This document shows positions 23,590-32,155 of a stretch of DNA of 64,000 nucleotides, piece after piece. Each line of letters opens with the position of its first letter. The first letter of the stretch is position 1. Source of the DNA: Streptomyces sp. SirexAA-E (GTDB taxonomy: Bacteria > Actinomycetota > Actinomycetes > Streptomycetales > Streptomycetaceae); NCBI RefSeq assembly GCF_000177195.2, contig NC_015953.1:2480001-2544000 (forward strand), given 5' to 3'. A model generated the notes under the pieces. It was not told where the DNA came from, made no database searches, and was given only the letters and a program-made list of their open reading frames with translations. The position numbers were made by a program, and so were the translations under genes.

Positions 23590-25233
23590 TCACCCGGCTT
23601 CCGGCGCCGGCCTCCTCGGCTCGGCCCCGAGCACGACCACCGACGGCCCCGGGCCGCCCAGCGCCCCGGCCAGGTCCGCGGCGAGCGAGTCCGGTGTCGA
23701 CCGGACGGCCGGGACGCCGAACGCCCCGGTGAGGGCCGCGAGGTCGGGGCAGGCCGGCTCTCCGCCGCCGGCCCGGCCGGTGTCCTCGACGATCAGCCAG
23801 GTGACCGGCAGGCCGTACCGCCGCGCGGTGGCGAGCTCGGCGGCCGACCGCACGGCGCCGTCCTGGCCGGTGACCGCCAGCACGGGGGCCGTCGGGTCGG
23901 CGAAGGCCGCACCGGTCGCGGCCGGGAGGGCGTAACCGGGACCGCCCGCGCCCTGGGCCGAGTGCATGGTGTTCGGCCGGCGGGCGTCGAAGGCGGACCA
24001 GGCCCAGGTGGTGAGGGCCGTGAGATCCCAGAAGCTGGGCGAGGCGTCGGGCAGCGCCTCGCGGACGGCGGCGAGCACCCGCGGTTCCGGTGCCAGGTCC
24101 CCGGCCCGGTCCCGGGCGGCGGCCTCCAGGACCGTACGGACACGGTCGGCGGCCGAGGCGTCCTCGCGGTCCTCGACGGTGTCCAGCAGGTCGTCGAGGG
24201 CTTCGCGGGCGTCGGAGTGGATACCGAGCGCGGGGTGGTTGGACTCCAGCTTCCCTGCGTCGGCCTCGATCTGGATGATCCGGCCGCGCGGGGCGAACGT
24301 GTGACCGCCGGAGGACAGCGCGCCGAGGCCGGAGCCGATGACCAGCAGGACGTCCGCGTCCTCCAGCAGTGCGGTGGTGTGCCGGTCCCCGGGCCAGGAC
24401 CGCAGCGAGAGCGGGTGCTCCCAGGGGAAGGCGCCCTTGCCGCCGTAGGTGGTGGCGACCGGGGCCGCGATCCGCTCCGCCAGCCGGCGCAGCTTGCCGG
24501 ACGCGTCCGCCCGTACGGTCCCGCCGCCCGCGATGATCGCCGGGCGTTCGGCGCGCGCCAGCAGCTCGGCGGCGACGAGGGTGAGTTCGGGGCGCGGGTA
24601 CAGCTCGCGGGGCGTGGCGTCGAGCGCGCTGACCGGGGGCAGGACGGTCCCGGCGCGCAGGACGTCCTCGGGGATCTCCACCCAGACCGGACCGTGCGGG
24701 GCGGTCAGGGCCGACTCCCAGGCGGCGGCGATCGCGGACGGGATCTGCGAGGCCGTGCGCACGGGGTGCACGGACTTCACGACGTCACGGAAGGACGCCT
24801 GCTGGTCGCGGAGTTCGCCCGGGTAGCCGTGCCGCCCGCCGCCGAGCCCGGCGGCCGGGACCTGCGCGCAGACGGCCAGCACGGGGGCGGACGCCGCCGC
24901 GGCCTCCTGGAGCGCCGGAAGTGCCGCCAGCGCGCCGGGCCCTGCGCTCAGCAGCAGGACGGCCACCTCACCGGTGATGCGGCCGTAGGCGTCGGCGGCG
25001 GTAGCCGCGTGGCTCTCGGTGCCGAGTTCCACGTACGAGAGCGACGCGGAGCGCCGCAGCGCGCCGGGCAGGCCGGGCGCGGGACGGCCGACGGCCCCGA
25101 AGACGGTGGTGGCGCCGAGGCCCTGGAGGGTCTCGGTCACCAGGTCGCCGCCGACCCGTCCGGGCGGCGGGTTCAGCGCGGCCTCGGCCTGTGCGGCGGT
25201 GAGCCGGGGCCGGTCGTCGTGGTCGTGGCTCAC
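23590..25233 (-). CDS. Thiamine-pyrophosphate enzyme (acetolactate synthase-like)
   Basis: A 547-aa protein with the three domains of the acetolactate synthase/benzoylformate decarboxylase superfamily. The N-terminal Pyr domain keeps the cofactor-activating Glu ([18 protein letters not shown]). The C-terminal PP domain is [16 protein letters not shown]...EDTG, where GDG is replaced by GQD and the Asn-Asn ligands by Glu-Asp. The Mg/TPP anchor is therefore atypical, and the reaction cannot be named. It overlaps the agmatinase gene by 4 bp (ATGA), so the two are co-translated. A role in guanidino or agmatine-derived keto-acid metabolism would fit but is not shown. Confidence 0.85.
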   Translation of the reverse strand: MSHDHDDRPRLTAAQAEAALNPPPGRVGGDLVTETLQGLGATTVFGAVGRPAPGLPGALRRSASLSYVELGTESHAATAADAYGRITGEVAVLLLSAGPGALAALPALQEAAAASAPVLAVCAQVPAAGLGGGRHGYPGELRDQQASFRDVVKSVHPVRTASQIPSAIAAAWESALTAPHGPVWVEIPEDVLRAGTVLPPVSALDATPRELYPRPELTLVAAELLARAERPAIIAGGGTVRADASGKLRRLAERIAAPVATTYGGKGAFPWEHPLSLRSWPGDRHTTALLEDADVLLVIGSGLGALSSGGHTFAPRGRIIQIEADAGKLESNHPALGIHSDAREALDDLLDTVEDREDASAADRVRTVLEAAARDRAGDLAPEPRVLAAVREALPDASPSFWDLTALTTWAWSAFDARRPNTMHSAQGAGGPGYALPAATGAAFADPTAPVLAVTGQDGAVRSAAELATARRYGLPVTWLIVEDTGRAGGGEPACPDLAALTGAFGVPAVRSTPDSLAADLAGALGGPGPSVVVLGAEPRRPAPEAG

Positions 25234-26198
25234 GCGGAACGGCCCCCCGCGATCTGCCGGGCCATGATCGTCGTCAGCTCGTACGCCGTGTGCGAGGCGG
25301 CGACGGAGGTGATCTCGGCGTGGTCGTACGCCGGTGCCACCTCGACCAGGTCGGCGGAGACCAGGTGGCAGGAGGAGAGCCCGCGCAAAATCTCCAGGAG
25401 CTCGCGCGAGGTGAGGCCGCCGGCCTCGGGGGTGCCGGTGCCGGGGGCGTGCGCCGGGTCCAGGACGTCGATGTCGATGGAGATGTAGAGCGGCCGGTCG
25501 CCGATGCGCTGCCGCAGCTGGTCGGCGATCTCGTCGACGCCGCGCCGCATGACGTCGGCGGAGGTCACGATGCCGAAGCCCATCTTGGCGTCGTCGGTGA
25601 GGTCCTTCTTGCCGTACAGCGGGCCGCGGGTGCCGACGTGGGAGAGCGCCTCGGTGTCGAGGACGCCCTCCTCGACGGCCCGACGGAACGGGGTGCCGTG
25701 GGTGTACTCGGCCCCGAAGTAGGTGTCCCAGGTGTCGAGGTGGGCGTCGAAGTGGAGCAGGGCGACGGGGCCGTGCTTCTTGGCGACGGAGCGCAGCAGC
25801 GGCAGGGCGATGGTGTGGTCGCCGCCCAGGGTCATCAGGCGGGCGCCGGTCGCGAGCAGGTCGTCGGCGGCGGCCTCGACGGTCTCGACCGCCTCGTGGA
25901 TGTCGAACGGGTTCGCGGCGACGTCCCCCGCGTCGGCGACCTGGGCCAGCGCGAAGGGAGAGGCGTCCTGCGCCGGGTTGTAGGGCCGCAGGAGGCGGGA
26001 GGCCTCCCGGATCGCGTTGCCCCCGAAGCGGGCGCCGGGACGGTAGGAGACCCCGCTGTCGAAGGGCACGCCGACGACGGCGACATCGGCGGAGCCGACC
26101 TCGTCCAGCCGGGGCAGCCGGGCGAACGTCGCGGGCCCGGCGTACCGCGGGATGCGGGAGGAGTCGACGGGGCCGCGCGGCGAGTCGGTGCTGCTCAT
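25230..26198 (-). CDS. speB: Agmatinase
   Basis: A 322-aa ureohydrolase that converts agmatine to putrescine and urea, using two Mn ions. The metal-ligand motifs are intact: GGDHT, DAHLDT and [10 protein letters not shown], with the substrate-loop motif THGTPF between the last two. The length equals that of the arginase/agmatinase family. Some relatives act on other guanidino acids, so agmatine is the most likely rather than the certain substrate. It is upstream of and translationally coupled to the TPP enzyme. The ribosome site is weak. Confidence 0.9.
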   Translation of the reverse strand: MSSTDSPRGPVDSSRIPRYAGPATFARLPRLDEVGSADVAVVGVPFDSGVSYRPGARFGGNAIREASRLLRPYNPAQDASPFALAQVADAGDVAANPFDIHEAVETVEAAADDLLATGARLMTLGGDHTIALPLLRSVAKKHGPVALLHFDAHLDTWDTYFGAEYTHGTPFRRAVEEGVLDTEALSHVGTRGPLYGKKDLTDDAKMGFGIVTSADVMRRGVDEIADQLRQRIGDRPLYISIDIDVLDPAHAPGTGTPEAGGLTSRELLEILRGLSSCHLVSADLVEVAPAYDHAEITSVAASHTAYELTTIMARQIAGGRSA

Positions 26199-26373
26199 GG
26201 GGCGGGTGCCTTTCGTCCGGGGGCGGTGCGCGCCTTGTGGGCGGTGCTGCGGAGACGTCCCGGGGTGTCGGGACGGCGGTCGGCCGACGGGTGGGCCGAC
26301 GCTGCGAAGTGTACGTTTCGGCGCCCGCGGGACGGCCCGCGACGGCCCCTGGGAAACGCTGCGGGCCGGGCCC

Positions 26374-27693
26374 TCACCCGCCGTAGACCGGCTCCGACTC
26401 CCCCAGGGTGTCGGCGAGGTCCCGGGCGAGGCCGCGCGCCTCGTCGGGGGTGAGGGCGGCGGTGGTGACGCGCACCCCGGGCGGGGTGGCGATACGGAAG
26501 CGGGTGCCCGCGGCCGTCCACCAGCCCCGGGTGCGCAGCCCGTTGACGACGGCTGACTCGTCGCGGACCGGGACCCAGACGTTGAGGCCGCTCTCCCCGT
26601 GGGAGGCGATGCCGTGCTCGGCGAGCGCGTCGCGCAGGGCCTCGCGGCGGGTCGTGTACGTGTCGGCGGCCCGGGTCACCAGCGCGCTCACCTCGGGATC
26701 GGCGAGCAGGCCGGCGACGGTCGACTGGAGGATGTGGCTGACCCAGCCCGAGGTCAGCAGCATCCGCCCGTCGTGACGCGCGAGGGTGGCGGGGTCGCAG
26801 GCGAGGGCGGCCCAGCGCAGATCGATGCCCAGGTGCTTGGAGACGGTGCGCACCTGCGCCCAGCGGGGCAGCCCGCCGGAGGCGAGGGTCACCGCGTCCG
26901 CCCCCGCGATGTCCGCGTTGTGGTCGTCCTCCACGACCAGGACGTCCGGGTGGCCGCCCAGGACGGCCAGGAGCGCGTCCCGGCGACCGGGGGTGAGCCG
27001 GGCACCGAGCGGGCTCTGGCCACGGGGGCTGCACACCAGCGCACGGGCCCCGCCCCGCAGGGCGGCCCGCAGCGCCTCGGGCCGCATGCCCTCGTCGTCG
27101 ACGGCCACCGGCACCGTACGCAGCCCCAGCGCCGGGACCAGGTCGAGCAGGTGGTGGAAGCCGGGGTCCTCCACGGCCACGGCGTCGCCGGGCCTCAGCT
27201 CGGTGGACAGCAGCCGGGCGACGCAGTCCAGGGCGCCGTGGGCGAAGGTCACCGAGCCGGTGGGCACACCGTCACGGTCGAACCAGGCGCGGGCAGCCTC
27301 CTCGAGCGCGGCGAGCCGGGGCGAGGCCCGGTGCGACCCGGGCACCGGCTCCACCCGCTCCGGCGGACGCAGCGTCGGGAGGCACGCGGGATCGGGGTAC
27401 CCGCCCGCCAGGTCGCGCAGCCCGGTGGGCACCTTGGGCGGACGCCGCGAGGTGACGGAGGGGGCGGCCGCCACCACGGTGCCCCCGCGCCCCCGGGTCG
27501 TCACCACTCCGCGCCCGCGCAGCTCCTTGTAGGCCGCCGCGACCGTGCCGGCGCTCACGCCCAGCTCCTCGGCGAGCCGGCGCACCGGGGGCAGCGAGGC
27601 GCCGGGCCGCAGGGTGCCGTCGGCGACGCGGCTTTCGACGGAAGCGGAAATCTCTCTGGCCGTCCCACCGGAGAGCGCATATTGTTCTGCCAC
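26374..27693 (-). CDS. MocR-type GntR/aminotransferase regulator
   Basis: A 439-aa fusion of a GntR winged helix (residues 10-75: [19 protein letters not shown] and [20 protein letters not shown]) with a fold-type-I aminotransferase domain. In the latter, [10 protein letters not shown] and [13 protein letters not shown] provide the PLP-binding Asp and the Lys region. Such regulators sense PLP-amino acid adducts and usually control an adjacent transporter or enzyme. I chose GTG 27693 because the frame upstream runs through the divergent promoter. A 16-bp palindrome lies 10 bases before it, and the divergent MFS gene is the likely target. Confidence 0.85.
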   Translation of the reverse strand: MAEQYALSGGTAREISASVESRVADGTLRPGASLPPVRRLAEELGVSAGTVAAAYKELRGRGVVTTRGRGGTVVAAAPSVTSRRPPKVPTGLRDLAGGYPDPACLPTLRPPERVEPVPGSHRASPRLAALEEAARAWFDRDGVPTGSVTFAHGALDCVARLLSTELRPGDAVAVEDPGFHHLLDLVPALGLRTVPVAVDDEGMRPEALRAALRGGARALVCSPRGQSPLGARLTPGRRDALLAVLGGHPDVLVVEDDHNADIAGADAVTLASGGLPRWAQVRTVSKHLGIDLRWAALACDPATLARHDGRMLLTSGWVSHILQSTVAGLLADPEVSALVTRAADTYTTRREALRDALAEHGIASHGESGLNVWVPVRDESAVVNGLRTRGWWTAAGTRFRIATPPGVRVTTAALTPDEARGLARDLADTLGESEPVYGG

Positions 27694-27702
27694 AGATAAG
27701 AG

Positions 27703-27718
27703 TTTGTACCGATACAAA
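27703..27718. promoter_or_regulatory. Palindromic operator between MocR and MFS genes
   Basis: TTTGTACCGATACAAA, perfect 6-bp arms with a 4-base centre, in the 45-bp gap between the divergent starts of the MocR regulator and the MFS gene. It is embedded in a local AT-rich patch with an outer AGAGT...ACTCT extension. This is the obvious binding site for the regulator, acting on both genes. The plus-strand ribosome site AAGGGGGA follows 16 bases later, so the MFS transcript must have a very short leader. Confidence 0.75.
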
Positions 27719-27738
27719 GACTCTGTCAAGGGGGACCG

Positions 27739-29064
27739 ATGAAGAAGGAAGCCGGCCGCGTCCCGTTCGCCCGGCGCCTCGCCGTACCGGGCGGCCGGGA
27801 CGGCAGGCGGATGCTGGTGGTCGCCGTCATCGACAAGATCGGCACCGGTCTGTGGGCCGGGGCGTCGACGCTCTACTTCATCTACGTCGCCCACCTGTCG
27901 GTGGCCCAGATCGGCACGCTGATGGGGGTGTCCGGCGTCCTGGGCGTCGCCGGACCCCCGCTCGCCGGGCGGCTCGCCGACCGCTTCCCGGTGACCCGTC
28001 TCCTGGTCGTCGCCCAACTGGCCCGGGGTGCCGCCCTGCTGGCGCTGCTGACGAGCCATGAGTTCCTGCCGCTGATGCTGTACTCGGCGCTGGGGGCGCT
28101 GCCCGACCGGGCGTCGAGCGTGCTGACGAAGCTGTTCGCGGCGCGCGTCGCGGGCCCGCAGCGCACCCGGTACCAGGCCGTCCAGCGCACGGCGGTCAAC
28201 ATCGGGTGGGCCGTGGGCGGCGGCGGTGCGGCCGCCGTGCTCACCGTGGGCACCGCGTCCGCCTACCAGGTCCTGCTGCTGGCCAACGTCGCCTCGTACC
28301 TGGTCATCGCGGCCCTGACCCTCCGGTGCGCCGAACCGCCTTCCCCCAGCCGCGTGGTGGCCGGCCGGCACGTGCCCGCCGACGGCCCCGGGTCGGCCGC
28401 GTCCGCCGGGCATGCCCCGGGGTCGTCGCCGTGGCGGGACCGGCGGTACCTCGCGTTCACCGGCACGGAGGTCTGGCTGTTCCTGGACGACAGCCTGCTC
28501 CAGGTCGCCTTCCCGCTCTGGATCGTGCACGGCACCTCCGCCCCGGTCGGGCTGGCACCCCTGGTCCTGGTCCTCAACAGCGTGCTGGTGGTCGCGCTCC
28601 AGGTCCCGCTGTCCCGTTTCGCGGAGACCCCGGCCGCCGCACGCCGGCTCCTCCTGCCGCTGTCCGTCGCGTTCCTGACGGGCGGTGCGGCGCTCGCCGC
28701 CTCGGCGGCCGGGGGCCCCTGGTTCGCCACCGGGGCCGTGCTGGTCGCGGCCGCCGCCTTCACCCTGGCGGAGATCCTGCACTCCCTCGCGTCCTGGGAA
28801 CTCTCCGTCGCCCTGGCCCCGGGCGGCGCGCAGGGCGCCTACCTCGGGGTGCACGGCCTGGCCCAGTCCGCCCAGCGCAGCCTGGGCCCGGTGGTGGTCG
28901 GCGCCGCCGTCGGCGCGGGCCCCCTCGCCTGGCCGGTCCTGGGCGCGAGCCTGGTGGCGGCCTGCCTGTTCCAGCGCCGCCTGGTACGGCCGAGGGAGCG
29001 GGTGGGGGCGCCGGGGCCGGTGCTCCTCACCGCCCCGCGCAGTGGCCGAGACGGTACGCCCTGA
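27739..29064 (+). CDS. MFS transporter under MocR control
   Basis: A 441-aa membrane protein with about 12 hydrophobic helices and the MFS loop GRLADRFPVTRLLVV after helix 2. An AAGGGGGA site precedes ATG 27739. Its divergent regulator is of the amino-acid/PLP-sensing MocR type, so the exported substrate may be an amino acid or amine; this is inferred only from context. The gene is unlike the MFS gene in the RiPP cluster beyond general family similarity. Confidence 0.85.
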   Translation: MKKEAGRVPFARRLAVPGGRDGRRMLVVAVIDKIGTGLWAGASTLYFIYVAHLSVAQIGTLMGVSGVLGVAGPPLAGRLADRFPVTRLLVVAQLARGAALLALLTSHEFLPLMLYSALGALPDRASSVLTKLFAARVAGPQRTRYQAVQRTAVNIGWAVGGGGAAAVLTVGTASAYQVLLLANVASYLVIAALTLRCAEPPSPSRVVAGRHVPADGPGSAASAGHAPGSSPWRDRRYLAFTGTEVWLFLDDSLLQVAFPLWIVHGTSAPVGLAPLVLVLNSVLVVALQVPLSRFAETPAAARRLLLPLSVAFLTGGAALAASAAGGPWFATGAVLVAAAAFTLAEILHSLASWELSVALAPGGAQGAYLGVHGLAQSAQRSLGPVVVGAAVGAGPLAWPVLGASLVAACLFQRRLVRPRERVGAPGPVLLTAPRSGRDGTP

Positions 29065-29121
29065 CCGGCGCGGGCGAAGCCGTATGGCTTATGTTGCCAA
29101 GGCAGAGCTAGGGGGAGCGGA

Positions 29122-29388
29122 ATGGCACGTGACTACGACAGTCAGCTGCTGGAGTCGGTGGGCGTACGCCGGCGACGGATGCGGGACGCGCTGCTGTTCG
29201 GGGCCCAGCGCGCCCGTCGCACGGCCGACGAACGGCTCGGCAAGGCCTTCGCGGGAGTCGCCGTCGCCGCTGTGCTGTGCGCGGGATGCGTCGGATGGTC
29301 CTTCCTCCAGCACACGCTGGCGAAGCAGCAGGCCGAGCAGGAAAAGCAGCAGCGTCAGACCCAGCAGTACGAGCAGCCGGCGAATTGA
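29122..29388 (+). CDS. Small single-pass membrane protein at the T7SS locus start
   Basis: An 88-aa protein with a basic N-terminal half (GVRRRRMRDALLFGAQRARR), one transmembrane helix (AFAGVAVAAVLCAGCVGWSFL) and a Gln/Glu-rich coiled C-terminal tail of about 25 residues. ATG 29122 follows AGGGGGAGCGG. It precedes the eccD gene by 132 bp on the same strand, and similar small proteins sit beside ESX membrane genes in Streptomyces, so it may be part of the secretion complex. Function unknown. Confidence 0.7.
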   Translation: MARDYDSQLLESVGVRRRRMRDALLFGAQRARRTADERLGKAFAGVAVAAVLCAGCVGWSFLQHTLAKQQAEQEKQQRQTQQYEQPAN

Positions 29389-29520
29389 CCGGCCGACCGG
29401 AAGTGCGCGCGTCCGTCGGCGAACGGCGGGTAACGCGTGCTTCCCGCCCCCGTGCGACCCCTTCGGCCGGGCCGCATCGACCCCAGAGCCCCCCTACGTC
29501 GCGATGATAGGTTCCCGTAA

Positions 29521-30876
29521 GTGGCGAGCACAGCAATGACTTCCCGGGCGGAGCTGAGCCGGGTGACCCTGGTCGGCGAGCGGCGCCGGGCCGACATCGT
29601 CCTGCCCTCCGACACACCGATCGGGCAACTGCTCCCGGACATCCTGCAGTTGCTGGACGACCGGGTCGCCTCACGCCCTCTCACCCGCCAACTCCTCACG
29701 TCCGACGGGTCGGCCCTGCCGCACGACAGCACACTGGCGTCGTCCGGCATATCCGACGGCGCCGTACTCCGGCTCGTCAGAAGCCACTCCGCTCCCCCGG
29801 CACCCGTCGTCCACGACGTCACGGACCAGGTGGCCGACGACCTCGATCTGCGGACCTGGCGCTGGCGGCCCGCGGCCCGGCGCGCCTGCGCGGGCGCGGC
29901 GACCGTCGCCTTCGCGGTGCTCGCCGCACTGCTCGCCCGACGCGAGTTCTCGCTCTCCGCCCTGGCGGGGGCGCTCACCGCCGTCACGCTCGTCCTGTTC
30001 GCCGTCGGCGCCGTCGTCGCGAAGGCCGGACAGGGCAGCCGCGGGCTCGCGACCGCCCTGCTGTCCGTCTCCGGCGGCCTGAGCCTCCTGGCGGCGTGGA
30101 CGGCCGCCGACGCGTACGCCTGGCCGGGGGCCGTGCGACTGGCCGCGGTCGCGGGCGCACTGGTCCTGACACTGGTCCTGCTCGGCTACTTCTCGCCGCT
30201 CGGGCGCGGCGGGCTGATCGGTGCCGTGTCGACGGCCGCGATCACGGTCGTGTGGGAGGCCGTCGCCGCCGTTCAGGAGGATCCCGCCCGGCTCGGTGCC
30301 GTCATGGCGGTCTTCTCCGTGGTCCTGCTCGGCGTGCTGCCACGGCTGGCGCTGATGGCGTCCGGGCTCACCGCCCTGGACGACCGCCGGTCCGGTGGCA
30401 TCTCCGTCAGCCGTCACGAGGTGGGCAACGCCTTGGCGGCCACCCATCGCGGGCTGGCACTGGCGACCCTGGCCACCGCGGCCTCGGCGGCCGCCGCCGG
30501 CTGGCTGATCGCCTCGGCCGGCCGGCCCACGGTCTGGACCGTGCTGCTGGCATCGGTCCTGACCGTGGTGCTGCTGTCCCGCGCACGGGCCTTCCCGCTG
30601 GTGGCCGAGGTGGCGGCGCTCTTCATCGCGGCCGCGGTCCTCCTCGTGCGCCTGATGATGCTGTGGATGGAACACGCCGGAGGCGCCGGAGCCATCGCCG
30701 TGCTGTGCGTGGCCGCGGTCCTCCCCTTGCTGGTCCTGGCGGTGGAGCCGCCCGAGCATGTGCGCGTCCGGCTCCGGCGCACGGCCGACCTGGTCGAGTC
30801 CCTCGGCATGGTGGCGCTGTTCCCGCTCGCCGTCGGTGCGTTCGGCGTGTTCGGACAGCTGCTCAACAAGTTCTGA
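29521..30876 (+). CDS. eccD: Type VII secretion membrane protein EccD
   Basis: A 451-aa protein. Residues 10-90 form a ubiquitin-like (YukD) domain (LSRVTLVGERRRADIVLPSD ... SDGAVLRLV), followed by eleven hydrophobic helices from about residue 125, the architecture of EccD. In ESX systems EccD forms the large central membrane vestibule. It starts at GTG 29521; an ATG five codons later is possible. It opens the cluster with a MinD-like ATPase and EccC downstream. Confidence 0.9.
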   Translation: MASTAMTSRAELSRVTLVGERRRADIVLPSDTPIGQLLPDILQLLDDRVASRPLTRQLLTSDGSALPHDSTLASSGISDGAVLRLVRSHSAPPAPVVHDVTDQVADDLDLRTWRWRPAARRACAGAATVAFAVLAALLARREFSLSALAGALTAVTLVLFAVGAVVAKAGQGSRGLATALLSVSGGLSLLAAWTAADAYAWPGAVRLAAVAGALVLTLVLLGYFSPLGRGGLIGAVSTAAITVVWEAVAAVQEDPARLGAVMAVFSVVLLGVLPRLALMASGLTALDDRRSGGISVSRHEVGNALAATHRGLALATLATAASAAAAGWLIASAGRPTVWTVLLASVLTVVLLSRARAFPLVAEVAALFIAAAVLLVRLMMLWMEHAGGAGAIAVLCVAAVLPLLVLAVEPPEHVRVRLRRTADLVESLGMVALFPLAVGAFGVFGQLLNKF

Positions 30877-30927
30877 GTCAACGGGCGGCCGACCCGGCCA
30901 CGGGCGCGGCGGAGGAGAAGGGCAGAC

Positions 30928-32064
30928 ATGCCGAACGCGGACAACTGGCAGGGCGACGTGCTGCGTGACCTGAGAGGCCCCGACCGGCCCGCCGGGCCGT
31001 CGCCCGACGCTCCCGCGCCCGCCGTCCCCGCACCGGAGCCCGGTGACCGAACCCTCGTCGGCGATCCCCCGCCGACCGAGCAGGCCCACGTCCGCCAGGC
31101 CCCGGCCGCGTCCGGCGTGCCGACCGCGAGGCCGCCGCGCGCGACTCCCGGTTCCAGAGCCGTGGTGGACGAGGAACTGACCGGTGTCGTACGCAAGGCG
31201 CGGCACGGCGAACACGTCGCCGCCCGCGCCGTGCGCGCCGTACGGCGAACCGTTTCCTCATCAGCGGCACAGGAGGTCGCCGAACTCACCCGCACCGCCG
31301 AACTGCTCCAGCAGCCGGTCACGACCGGCAGGCAGATCGCCGTGACCTCGATCCGCGGGGGCGCCGGGAAGTCGACGGTCGCGGCCCTGCTGGGCACCGC
31401 TTACGCGCACTACCGGCAGGACCCGGTCCTCCTCGTCGAGGCGGACCCGGCGCTCGGCTCACTGCCCCTGCGGCTCGGCGCCCAGAGCCTCCGCTGGACC
31501 ACCGGCGACATCGCCGACATCGTCGAACCGCAGATGTCGCTCCTCGACATCACCGGCTACCTCGTGCAACTCCCGGAGAACGCCTGGCTGCTCCCCGGCA
31601 GCCAGGGCCAGATCGGCGCGATGCTGGACACCAGGGCCTACGAGCGGGTGATGGTGTCCCTGCGCCGGTACTTCGGTGTGACGGTCGTCGACTGCGAGAC
31701 GCTGCCCGCCGAGGTCGCCCGGGTCGCCCTGACCGCTTCCCAGGCCCGGGTGCTGGCCGCACCGGCCACCCTGGACGGCCTCACCAGCACGTACAACGTC
31801 CTCCAGTGGATGCGCGGACTGCCCCGGTACGTCATCGAGGGCACCGTCGTCGTCCTCACCGAACAGGTACCGCGCCCCGGCGTCGACCTGACCGAGGCGG
31901 CACGGAAGCTCTCCACCACAGGTGCGGCGGTCCATCTCCTCCCGTACGACGGGCACCTGGCCGCCGGCGGCACGATCCGTACCGAACTGCTCGCCCACCC
32001 GACACGGCGGGCCGCGACCCGCCTTGCCGCGGAGGTCTTCCAGCTCTCCCAGAAACGCCGCTGA
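30928..32064 (+). CDS. MinD/ParA-like ATPase of the T7SS locus (EspI-like)
   Basis: A 378-aa protein with a disordered Pro/Ala-rich N-terminus (about 1-85) and a MinD-like ATPase domain. Its P-loop is SIRGGAGKSTVAALLG (about 142-157), a deviant Walker A in which the first signature Lys is Arg. VVDCETLPAEVA holds the switch/Walker B Asp. EspI of mycobacterial ESX-1 has the same order, a proline-rich part followed by a MinD domain, and modulates secretion. It ends 40 bp before a chain of overlapping mini-ORFs leading into eccC. Confidence 0.82.
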   Translation: MPNADNWQGDVLRDLRGPDRPAGPSPDAPAPAVPAPEPGDRTLVGDPPPTEQAHVRQAPAASGVPTARPPRATPGSRAVVDEELTGVVRKARHGEHVAARAVRAVRRTVSSSAAQEVAELTRTAELLQQPVTTGRQIAVTSIRGGAGKSTVAALLGTAYAHYRQDPVLLVEADPALGSLPLRLGAQSLRWTTGDIADIVEPQMSLLDITGYLVQLPENAWLLPGSQGQIGAMLDTRAYERVMVSLRRYFGVTVVDCETLPAEVARVALTASQARVLAAPATLDGLTSTYNVLQWMRGLPRYVIEGTVVVLTEQVPRPGVDLTEAARKLSTTGAAVHLLPYDGHLAAGGTIRTELLAHPTRRAATRLAAEVFQLSQKRR

Positions 32065-32104
32065 CCCGGCACCGAGCCCGCCCGTGAGCGCCGGACGACG
32101 ACCC

Positions 32105-32155
32105 GTGACAGACGACGACGAGTGACGGACGACGATGAGTGACGGACGACGATGA
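32105..32155 (+). repeat. 17-bp tandem repeat with overlapping mini-ORFs before eccC
   Basis: Three copies of a 17-bp unit (GTGACGGACGACGATGA, the first with two changes). Units 1 and 2 each encode a 6-aa ORF (GTG ACR GAC GAC GAY GAG TGA, product MTDDDE), and each stop overlaps the next GTG. In the third frame, ATG 32135 encodes MSDGRR with its stop overlapping the eccC ATG at 32152. There is no normal ribosome site directly before eccC, so re-initiation from these mini-ORFs may drive its translation. Confidence 0.7.

Noticed and set aside
27694..28854. N-terminal extension of the MocR gene through the divergent MFS gene
   Set aside because: The added sequence is antisense to an intact MFS gene and crosses its promoter and operator; GTG 27693 gives the normal MocR length.
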